Shown here in pieces: positions 11,938-22,068 of a stretch of DNA of 64,000 bases. The DNA is from Ailanthus altissimus (lineage: Eukaryota > Streptophyta > Magnoliopsida > Sapindales > Simaroubaceae). The stretch covers positions 17,270,501 to 17,334,500 of the forward strand of contig OX327690.1 in NCBI GenBank assembly GCA_946807835.1, written 5' to 3'. The translations under genes were made by a program, and so were the position numbers. The notes beneath the pieces were generated by a model. That model was given only the letters and a program-made list of their open reading frames with translations. It had not been told where the DNA came from and did not search any database. How positions within the stretch are numbered: position 1 is the stretch's first letter; each line of letters begins with the position of its first letter.

Positions 11938-14900
11938 TCATAAGTCGGTCGCCATTTTGGTCCTAAAAAATAACCCATGCTCAGGACCAAAATCTAAGGG
12001 ATGACAACACATCAAAAACTCTATAAACATACAAACATAAACCCCACAATCTCCACTATTCACTGTCTGTTGTGGCACTCCATCCTTTAACCTAATTACA
12101 TGAAAAGGGGTTAAGTCAGGTGTAATTCGTCGTTGCTCATATAATCTACAAGCATCTAAGTAACGGGGTAACAACATAGCTAATGGCAGGACATGATTCT
12201 CAATCACGCCATCGGCAAATCCCTTGATGCTAGAATCGTAGATCAATATTTGCCGATGCAAGATGTCCACCTCAGCCGTTACCCAATGCTGTTGATTGTA
12301 GTTGACAAGAATATAAACCTACATAAAATTCAAATAAGTCTTAGAAATAGTACTACAAGTTATAAACAAAAATAACAACATTCACACAAAATAGTATTAC
12401 AAGTTATAAACAAAAATAACAACATTTACCTTATCAACCTCAATCCACATACGTGCACCGAGTAAATCTTCTTTAGCGCCTTGAGCATATGCCATCACTT
12501 CATCACTCCATACAATGCCAGTAATGTCATTTTTGTGCTGCTCATAAAAGAGTCTAAAAGACTCCTACAAATGCAGGGCCATCGAATAATCAATAAAATT
12601 GAAATAACAAAATATAAATAATTTAATTCATCACTCACAAAGAAGTACGAATCCACAGAAGTACGAATCCACAGAAGTGGACAATTGAGGCAATGCATTA
12701 GTGCAACCGTATTGCCTAAGTCGAATCACCTTCAAATACTCATTAATATGCTGCATTTAGAAACAATAACCGTCAAGTGATTCTATAAATTTATAAAAAA
12801 ACTGCAAGGGGATAATTATTCAATAATTTACTTACAAAGTCATCCAGCCAACTGTGTAGCAATTCCCGAAACCATGTCGGGTTAGCTTCTAGCCCAGGTA
12901 AGCTGACTACACCCTCATCCTTGTCCATCCAAGCCTGAAACTAAACCATGATAGTCGAGTCTATCGGCTGCAACGGATTCATGTCTGCTTGAGGTTGCAC
13001 TTCAATTTCAAATTTCTTCTTTTCGTGTATCCTTTGTGGAAATGGATTTGTATATGGGGTGTGCAAATACCATGCAGGCCTATACTGTCTCCCAAATTGA
13101 CTTACTCCCTTATGCGGGGCAGGCAAGATCTCAACACTTGCAGGACTGTCAATCAGTGGCTGGGGCAATATATCATGACTAGTAGCTGGGCTCTGAAAAT
13201 CATATTGACAACCTGCCGGTGTGTTCTCTCCATACTACAATATATGTATATATTAAAATAAATAAAACTGCAATTAAGGTAATTGTGTTTAAAATTTATT
13301 TTGCTTACCATATTATGGCTTTCGTTCTGTTGGAATGAGCATGACTGCCTAAACCACATCATCATTTACTGCATCTGCTGTGTAAGATCGGTCCGGAGTT
13401 GATTAACACTTGTTAAAATTTCATCTTTATCCTTGTCCATTCTTTGTAGAAGTGCAGCTTCAGTATGCTCAATTCTCTTAATCATCTCCTCCCGCAGCTG
13501 CTCAATCTGATGTGTTACGCCATGGTCTGCAGATGCACTGTGTTCAGACTACAAGAAACATAATCATAGTTATGACTTATTTAGAAATATTAGAAATATA
13601 TTGAAATTTCTCTTTAGTTAATCACGTAAATATACCGTTGCTCCTGCCACTGGTGCTGACATTTGTGGGTTTGTCCATTCATATCCACCCCCCTCCACAA
13701 CCATAACATCATCGTTAGGGTCGCTAAAATGGGCATAGGTCCTGGGGCGCTTGCTCTCGCTGAAATCAGACATATTTGGTAAGTCCCCAGCATAACTTCC
13801 ACTTGGAATGCCTACACGTCTAGCCAGGCGCACAATTGCCTCTCTCTTCTCGTGGTCTTTTGGTACTAATTTACGATGTACCGAAAGAACCTATAAATCA
13901 ACCAACCATATTAAGTTACGCTTAAAACAAAATAAAAGTTATAAACCAATATATATATATTTTACATTCATATCAACACATACCAAATCCTTTGCTAACA
14001 TTGTATCCTGAACCTCATCGAACAATGGAGTCCCTCGAGTCGTCCAATTCAAAATACGAGGGAAGCGATCACCATTATGATAACCAAAAATCTCTCCGCA
14101 CACTGGAATTGCCTCGAAAATCCATACCTAATATAATTATATTTAAAATATAAGTTTGACGTATACAAACAAAATATATAATTAAGATCAAAAAGTTAAG
14201 TACATATGACGTACCAGAAATGCGTGCGAAAAGCCATATACGTTGTAACTCTCAAACTTCTTCTGTGCAAACCCTTTCCTTTTTATTTTCTCAAGTTTTT
14301 GGAATGCAGCCTTCTTAAGTGAGTTATGAAGCACGGTCCATGCAATATTACCCCATGGATACTTATTAAACTCATCAAGGTCATCCACTAAACATAAAAC
14401 AAAATTTTGAATTCCACTACGCTCGTCACGTGGAATCAAAACACGATGCACAAAATAAAATAAACTCAACTTTACTGCATCTGTATCGTCCATTTTCTCC
14501 AAATTTAGACGTGCGTACCATTGATCAAGAAATATGTAAGATAATTTCTTTACCCCAGAAAAATATGTATCCCATAATCGAGTGTCCAATTTCCTATGCA
14601 GCTGCTGGGCGGGAGGGTAATCTCGCATTTGTAGTCCAGTGATTAGTACAAACTCCTGCCGGCTAAAACGGATGCGTTTCCTCCCTATGTAAAACCACAT
14701 CTCATCATCTACATTAGAGGTATGCACCTCACGCAACAATAACTCGTGTACCAAAATACCAGAGAATGTCAACTCTGACATATCTAAGAAATACCCCATA
14801 CACGTCTGCCTAAATAATGTTTTCTGACTTGTTGTCAGTTTATCCTTAATGCAATTTAGACCCCACATCTTAGCATAAGCCGTCACTGATGCACGAAAAA

Positions 14901-14947
14901 ACATATGCTCTGGAATTCTATATTCTTTCGATATGTTCTCTTTCCTG
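11938..14947 (-). pseudogene. DUF1985-ULP1 (C48 SUMO-protease-like) gene of the MULE, eight exons, two stops
   Basis: Exons inferred from domain continuity and GT-AG sites, in transcript order: 14947-14215, 14127-13984, 13890-13636, 13548-13309, 13234-12836, 12750-12639, 12564-12430, 12318-11938. The first two encode DUF1985 (DEMWFYIGRKRIRFSRQEF, LITGL). Exon 4 is coiled-coil-like (IEQLREEMIKRIEHTEAALL). The last two are a ULP1 peptidase with His in QHWVTAEVD, Asp in IYDSS and Cys in NSGDCGVYVC. C48 peptidases cleave SUMO or similar modifiers. TAA at 13366-13368 and TAG at 12941-12943 interrupt exons 4 and 5, and exon 6 holds an 18-base tandem duplication. A TTACAG acceptor precedes the first exon, so an upstream exon may exist. 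The gene is the Kaonashi cargo. It is either newly dead or misread by a wrong exon model. Confidence 0.85.
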
Positions 14948-14979
14948 TAACAATAAAAAAAATAAACAAAATACATTAA

Positions 14980-15380
14980 TATTAATCAGAGAAAGATTAT
15001 TTACAAAAACAATTAATTTAACATACATAATACATTAAAATAATTAATTACTAACATATTAATCAATATATTATAATAATAAAATCAAACCAAACTTAAT
15101 AATTAATTTACTAACATATTAATATTAATCAACATTAATTATATATTAAAATCAAAATAATCATATATAATAATAATAATAAAAAATGTTACAAACCAAA
15201 ATTAATGAGTCATTTAAGCAAATTTTCCCATCTATTAGATCAATAATATTCTTTCTAAATAGAATTTATGAAATCTTTTATTTAATTTAAATAAAATTAC
15301 ATTTATCTAAATTATTAATGTAAAATATATTTAATTAATTTAAATATAATTAAATTTAATTTTAAAAAAAACCTAATTCA
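14980..15380. other. Very AT-rich stretch inside the MULE
   Basis: Almost pure A/T with repeated TTAATTA and AATATTAATCAA phrases. No open frame or RNA gene seen. It would hold the promoter or a first exon of the ULP gene, but none can be pointed to. Confidence 0.5.
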
Positions 15381-15382
15381 AA

Positions 15383-15750
15383 AAAATTCGCGCCACGTGG
15401 CGCGAATTTTGCGGCATCGCGGACGTCCGCGATGCGCCCTTAGAGCGCATCGCGGGCGCGCATCGCGGGCCCGAGATGGCCCCGCGATGTGCCTGTTGAA
15501 CGCGCATCGCGGGGTCGTCTCGGGTCCGCGTTGTGCACCCGCGATGCGCATTAAGGGCGCATCGCGGGCGCGCATCACGGACCCGAGATGGCCCCGCGAT
15601 GCGCCTGTTAAATGCGCATCGCGGGGCCGTCTCGGGTCCGCGTTGCACGCCCGCGATGCGCCCTTAACGCGCATCGCGGGGCCATCTCGGGCCCGAGATG
15701 GCCCCGAGATTGGCAACGGTGGCTGCCGCCGCTCCGGCCGCCGTCTGCAT
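15383..15750. repeat. GC-rich palindrome array, right side of the MULE
   Basis: About 370 bases of CpG-rich DNA are built of repeated GCATCGCGGG and CCCGAGATGGCCCCGCGATG units and several perfect palindromes. There is a 28-bp one at 15383-15410 with core CGCGCCACGTGGCGCG (a G-box at the centre), a 22-bp one at 15414-15435 with centre CGGACGTCCG, and a 30-bp one at 15677-15706 with core CATCTCGGGCCCGAGATG. Long open frames on both strands here are compositional. The array mirrors the left island at 8836-9030. Confidence 0.92.
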
Positions 15751-16187
15751 CGCGAATATGACCCAAAAATCACGATTTTTTGCCCATTTTCAACGTTTCT
15801 TACACCATTCAAACCCATTTTTCACATATTATTCAATAATTTCATCTATTGCTAGCTTTAAATATAAATTCTAATCATGTTATAAACAAATTTAAATTTT
15901 TCAAAACTTAAACAAAACTCACCAAAAATCGGCCATTTTCTTTGTTTGAAGTGAGAAATCTGTTGTAAAAGCTCCGATCTATGCAGTGATAACTTCAAAT
16001 TTTTCGATCTAACGAATTTTGATAATTTTTGCTTTTTTTGATTGATTTTCAGGTGAGTGAAAAGTTAATAGAGAAAATGGGCAAATGTGTCCAAAATGTT
16101 TATGTTTGGTTAATAAAGTATATTTAATTTTAAGTTGGTTAAAATATTATAATAAAAAAATAATAAGGCTATTTGTGAACTTTTCCC
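15710..16187 (-). repeat. Right terminal inverted repeat of the MULE
   Basis: Inverted counterpart of 8454-8930. The outer 110 bases align well, ending AATAAGGCTATTTGTGAACTT and then TTCCC. The inner part matches again around the CAACGTTTCTTACACCATTC and GCCGCCGTCTG stretches. The outer boundary is fixed by the 9-bp duplication starting at 16188. Confidence 0.85.
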
Positions 16188-17433
16188 TTTTATATTCAAT
16201 TATTGACAAGTGAATAATAAAAGGAACCTTGAAACATTTTTCATTTTGCTGAAAATTGTTGGATCAATTGTTTAATCTAATTCGCTGCCCCAGTGCACAA
16301 TAAGTACACTTTATATTGCGAGACTCTCTAAGTCCATGCCCGATTTGTCATATGAAACTATTTCACACGTCTGTGAATAATGTCCTATACACATGTTACA
16401 GATATTACAAAACGGCGCATTAGACCATATAAGTTGAGGTTATAATATATTCATATAATTCTTCCATCATAAATATCATAGAAGAGCGGAGATATAGATT
16501 AACATCGTCAAGTCTCTATGTGCTCAACCATAAACTTATCTCTAGATTTGTATTTCAATAAATAATATCCGTAAACACTTTTACGATATTATTTTTTCGA
16601 GAATAAAATTAATTCTCAGATATGTCTGCTTATGGCCATAAGACTTTCTGAAATACAACCTTAAAGTTTCAGGATATTTTACTCACCCAATTGAGATGAT
16701 GGATTCTATATCTGTATACACCGGACTCCATGAGTATCAAATCATACCCAGTGATACCCAACGATTAGACCACAAAAGGTATTTGACATGTGTGAAACCA
16801 AAGTATGATGGATCACTCACAAGTCCACCGTGGCACTCAGGTCTAAGGACCACGAATACTACTCAACTCGAAAGATCCTCTATTGACGGCTTTATGGGAT
16901 GTCTATTGGAGATCTTTGTGAGTCTGTTCAATATTCAGTCTTTATTGAATACTTGTATCTCTATACGAGTTTTCACTAAACTCATGGTCTGCTAAGACTA
17001 ACCATCTAGACTATCCAGATATAGACATACACTGATCTATATATATATATATATTAAGGTCTTTACTAACAGACCCGCATTAGTGAAGATAGATCAGGAA
17101 CATTAAATTTAAGAATATATTTACATAACAACATTTCCTAGCACCATTTGCAACTCATTGCAACTATGTCATTACTAATATATTCTTAGGTCTTTGTTCC
17201 ATTTCAGACAAGGCTCTAACTCTTTAGATTTTACTAACTCTTAATTCTGATCTAAACTCTTTTAGATCAAATCTGAACTTTTTTAGATCATACAATGTCT
17301 AAAACGTTACAAGCATCTTACCATATTTATAAATAAAATAATTAGTGATATATTGAAATCATAAATGTATAAACATAAAGTAAATATTTATACATAAAAG
17401 GGATGGCACATAAGCACAAATCCCAACACATAT

Positions 17434-18049
17434 AGGGTGAGGCAATCTAGACTGCAGTTTATTTGCTTAACCTTTCTTCTTCAACTTTTTTAGATGATAA
17501 AGTACTTGAGAGAATTTAGAAAGGGAAAATATGTTTTATACAAGCACTTAAGAGTATTTAGTTGCAGGACATTTGTGCATATTCATAAAAATGAGAGGCA
17601 AAGCTTAATAATAAAGCTAAAAAGTGTATCTTTTTAGATTATGCATATGAAAATCTTGGGTATAAATTATGAGATCTAATGAGTAAAAAAAATATTAAAA
17701 GTAGAGATGTCATGTTTATTGAAAATCAAATTGTTGATGATGTAAAGAAAGATAAGAAGCCTCAGTCGTTTGATGAAATTCATATTCTTGACACTCATAT
17801 TTTAGTTCATCCACCTGTAGTTTATGATGATTATGTAAGAGACACACAAGATGATCTTAATGATATAATTGATAATAGTGGTCCAATAGAATAATTTAAG
17901 CAAACACCTATGTAACCATTTGATCTATCAATTTATCTTTAATTGAGAAGATCCATGAGAGAGTGCCATCACTTTTTTAATATCTTTCATGTGAGTATAT
18001 GATGCTTATAGATGAGGAAAGTTAAGAAAACTTTTAAAAAGACATGTCT
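17434..18049 (+). pseudogene. Copia-A integrase C-terminal region, fragment 2
   Basis: This continues Copia-A after LTR-B; once the CATAT duplication is collapsed, the reading runs PKYI to GEAI as in intact copia integrases. FLDDKVLE..., then CRTFVHIHKNERQ, SFLDYAYENLGYKL and SRDVMFIENQ are typical of the segment between integrase core and RT. The longest open stretch is 17679-17894. It breaks at 18049, where LTR-C is inserted, and resumes at 24482. Confidence 0.85.
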
Positions 18050-20782
18050 TGTTGGAGATAATGCTTACGTGTCATTCCAAATTTGTATGAATATTTGTTG
18101 TTTAATATTTATACAATAGACATTTTAAATAAATCATTAATATTTAATTATATAATATTATGCTTGTTACTTTTCAGGCATTGTAGATCTGAAAGAGTTT
18201 AGGTTAGCATTAAGAGTTAGCAAATCTAAGAGGTAGAACCTTGTTTGAATTGTGACAAAGACTAAGAATATTATAATAATGACATAGTTACAAAGAGTTG
18301 TAAATAATGTTAAGAAATGTCATTGTGCAGTAACGTTCTCAAATATATTGTTCTTGATCTATGGTTGTCGATATAGGTTAATTGGTATTCCTTCCTGATT
18401 AGTGTGTATCTATATCTGAATTATCCAAACTGTTAGTCTTAGCAGACTGTAGGCTTAGCAGAAGTTCGTATAGGCATTGATGAGTGTATTTTATATCTAT
18501 TATTTTGAACTCCTAAACTTAGTAATTGCTCAATTTGAATAAGAATATATAACTTATTATATGTATTATTGTCGTTTTGTAGGTTCAAAGTGTTGTGTAT
18601 TTTAAGCACAAAATTAAATGCAAGTATACGTTATCCTAATAAGTACTCAAAGGACTATAAAGTCGGATGTTGAACTTACAAGGATAATTATTATTCTCAA
18701 CCAAGTACTAAAATTGTGTCTTTTAAGTACTTATCTAGAAAATTAAATCTTTAATTTGTAAATAATTAAATAAACGAAATAAAAGTATAGAAAATAAATG
18801 ACACAACTTAAATAAAATAAGAAGATAACAATATAGAGAAAGTTTAGGGTTAATTATTATTCTTCAATAAGTTTTCTAAAGATTAGTCATTTAATATTTA
18901 TATTCCTCAATTCTTATTATTGATAAAGACATTAATGTATTCATAAGCCTCTTTCAAGGTCAAGTAAGTATATCTCAATTTACCAAATACCTATATCTAT
19001 ATGGTAATTGCAATAAATCAAGATTCATTAATAACAAATCTTATTGACCATACATACCAATTAAATATACCTCTATCCTAAATCAGAACTTATAAATTTC
19101 TCATCAATCATGTATTAAATTATCAAGGTCTAAATACAATAATGCCTCTCTTAAGTTTGTCAAAGTATTCTCAATTCAATCACAATATTGATTAGATATT
19201 ATGAAGTATTAAGAACAAATAATTTAAATAATAAAGAATTGAATTCAAATAGATATTAAAAAAATTCAACAATTAAGCACACTTATTAAATTCAAATAAT
19301 AACCCTAGAAAAGAAATTAGTTCATGATAACAAGAGAATTATAGTTGAAAAATAAAATAAATATGATACAATCAAAGCAAACCAATATAGATGTCAATTT
19401 ACAGTTAGTTGATTTGCCAAAAAGTTGCCAACAATCTCTTCTCTCTCTAAATTATTCTAATTTTGCTCTTTTTGTTTGTTCCTTTAGGTATGAAACAAGC
19501 GGCCTTTGTATAGAGAGTAACTGGAGTCTTCAAGTTGTATTTCTCTTCAATTCAAGAAACGTCGAACTATTGGGGCAAAAACACCTTTACCGCTACAACA
19601 CCTGTGCCTTCTATTCTACTATTGCATGCTAAGTTGCTATACTTGGAGTGCTAGGTCATCAATGTACTGATTTCTTGTTGCCACTGCAGCACATTTGTGA
19701 CTAAATATGAGGTCTTTGTGCACTCACGTCGCTGGGGCTAAATCCTTTCTTGTTGGTGTGATTTTGTCTTTGAGAATTCCCGCTGTAGCGGCATGCACTA
19801 TTTGTTGGGGTGGATTTTCAATAACTTTGAATCTTTTCTAATTTGATTCATAATTTTGTTGTTTGTTCCCAAAACTTGTGGTTTTGCACCAATTTCTTCA
19901 AATTTCATCTATTTTGGTTCAATCCTTATAAATAAATAATAAATCACATAAATAGTTATTTAATCTCATTAAATAAACAAAAACACTAAGTAAAATAAGG
20001 ATAAAATATAGGGATATTATCATCATTATCCTTGACGTATGATCTAATTTCACCAATACTTTAAGTTTGAAAATTCAATATTAATGTCTAATTTTATTTT
20101 ATAAAATATACGCGAATGCTTAATCATTAGCCATCTACAAGTGAAAATTAACAACTCTAAATGTAATCAAGTCATTTCACATTTTTAATATTCAATTCAT
20201 TTCAAAAGATAATAAATAATAAATAATAAATGAAAAAATAAACATGGCTGCTGTGTCAGCGACCAAAATGGTTGCTCGATCTGCGATCAGCAAATGCTTG
20301 AAATGAAATAAAACCCAACGATCAGCAAATGCTTGAAATTTGAAAAGTTGTTATTGGCAAAAGGCCAATCTTGTGCTCTTGGAAAAAAAAAAAGTTCATG
20401 TGGGGTTTTTTTTCCAAGTCAAGATAAAGCTCTCCAATACAGATTTGACAAGCACCGCTTACAACTTTTGTAACTCGAAAGCTACAACAATATTCATTTT
20501 TTTAACATATCTAAATACAAACCTTTCAAGCCAAGCTATTAAATCATTCATCACAAGAAAAGCTATATATTAAAAACCAAAAATAAAAATAAAAAACCCC
20601 GTGAATAAGTTTAATTTTATTTCCATATCTTTCTTTTCTGTTATAACAAATAAATCCCCAGATGATTAGAACAATTATACTAAACAAATAATTTCCCCAA
20701 ATTCCCATAACATTTTGCCAGAAAAACACATTACCAATTAATCGACCTACAAAAATCATCAAATTCATCAACGTTTGTCACA

Positions 20783-20926
20783 ACCATTGCACTGAATCAA
20801 GTCCTTCTCCCCTGCCTTACAAGGCTAAACACCGTCGCACTGATTCAAGTCATTCTTCACCGCCTAGTAAGGTCGGGTACCATCGCACTAATTCAAGTAG
20901 TTCTTTGTTGCCTCGCAAGGCCTTTC
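20783..20926. repeat. 48-bp minisatellite, three copies
   Basis: Units at 20783-20830, 20831-20878 and 20879-20926 share the pattern ACCrTCGCACTrATTCAAGT followed by a CCTnnnAAGG stretch. The copies are roughly 70-80% alike. No function is apparent. Confidence 0.85.
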
Positions 20927-21818
20927 ATCTCAGGCCAAGGGAAAGAACCACCCACAGCGACATACCCTCATTCCAGTCATTCGAAGTATTGAATTTCTAA
21001 CTTGACTCAAATCTCTCTATTTCAATGTCCTCCCATTTCATGTACAAACAGAAATTTCCATTTTCCCAGCAATTCTCCTACCAATAATCACATGGGGTGG
21101 AGTAATTTTGCCATCTTCATATTCCTCTTCGAACTCATCTACATCCACGTACTGGAATATGTTATTCGGGATATTAATGTTGACTGGAAGTGAATGGGCC
21201 TTTGGTTTATTCCTCTTCTTTTTTCTTATTGCTACGTGCTCTATTATTATTATTTAATTTTATTTATTATTATTATTATAGTGTTTTAATTTTTTATTAT
21301 TTTATAAAAGGTTTTATTCATTCATTATTTAAATTAATTTTTTATTATTTCTTAAAGTAAAAACTTTGGAACCCGTGCAAGTAATTGTTATGTTAGCTTC
21401 TTTTAACGTATAAGTGGTAATTTAGTTATTTGATGTTGATTGATATGAAATCTGTTTAATTTAATGGAATATTCCTAACAATTGGACATTGGTGCATATT
21501 TTGCAAAAATAATTGGGTACTAATGTTGATTTTTCAAACTTGTGAGTATTTGTAAAAATTAAACCATACCTCAAGAATGTCGATGATAATATCTTTAAAA
21601 GATATGACAATTATGTACTTATCACAAAGTTAATTGAGTTATTTAAGATGAAAATTCTAAAAAAACATAAGGCAAAATATCAATTGCAGTGGATTACATA
21701 ATAATGCCATAGTGACTGTGAACAGAAAAACTATAGTATTTTTACTACGGTGCCTCATGCCTAAGCATAAAAAAACCTAGGTTTTAGCGCCTAGTCACCA
21801 AATCAGGCAGAATGTTTG

Positions 21819-22068
21819 GCATTAAAAAGTAGTGCATAGGCCGCCAACACCCAAAATCTGTTTTGGACCTTTTACCCTAATTTTCAAACCCATTTTTTAA
21901 GCATTTATAAAAAAGATTAAAGCTTCATTTATCATTAAGGAGGCACTAAAAAGTAGTGCATAGGTACCGCCAACACCCCAAATCTATTTTGGACCTTTTA
22001 CTCTAATTTTCAAGCCTATTTTTTAAGCCTTTATAAAGAAGATTAAAGTTTCATTTATCATCAAAGAG
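21819..22068. repeat. Tandem duplication of about 124 bp
   Basis: GCATTAAAAAGTAGTGCATAGG begins the first copy (21819-21942) and GCACTAAAAAGTAGTGCATAGG the second (21943-22068). Both continue through CCGCCAACACCC and TTTTGGACCTTTTAC to a TTTATCAT end. They differ by scattered substitutions and small indels. Confidence 0.85.

Larger units (their letters stand above)
8454..16187. mobile_element. Kaonashi-type Mutator-like element (KI-MULE) carrying a ULP1-like gene
   Basis: The element is 7.7 kb. It starts GGGAAAAGTTCATAAATAGCC and ends with the inverted counterpart, and is flanked by a perfect 9-bp direct repeat TTTTATATT (8445-8453 and 16188-16196), the hallmark size for Mutator. It holds a MURA-type transposase gene on the plus strand and a DUF1985/ULP1 gene on the minus strand, arranged tail to tail. 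MULEs with ULP1-like cargo are known in plants as Kaonashi elements. The perfect duplication and near-intact genes mark it as one of the youngest insertions here, although one frameshift now breaks the transposase. Confidence 0.95.
7404..17428 (-). mobile_element. LTR-B: solo copia LTR (minus orientation), split by the MULE
   Basis: The LTR reads on the minus strand from TGTTGGGATTTGTGCTTATG (right edge 17428) to a CA end at 7404. Without the MULE and its duplicated target it is about 2.28 kb, the same size as the LTRs of Copia-E and Copia-G. Direct repeats CATAT flank it at 7399-7403 and 17429-17433. No internal retroelement sequence remains, so it is a solo LTR made by LTR-LTR recombination. 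It is inserted in the Copia-A integrase frame. Confidence 0.9.

Noticed and set aside
15373..15855. Long Ala/Arg/Gly-rich frames on both strands in the right GC array
   Set aside because: Same cause: repeat units without stop codons. The protein readings are repetitive and mirror each other on the two strands.
20284..20340. 21-base direct repeat CGATCAGCAAATGCTTGAAAT
   Set aside because: Two short copies only, within decayed repeat debris; too small to interpret.
20544..20771. 75-codon minus frame with hydrophobic stretches, possibly membrane protein
   Set aside because: AT-rich DNA often gives Ile/Phe/Leu-rich frames; no start context or relative recognised.
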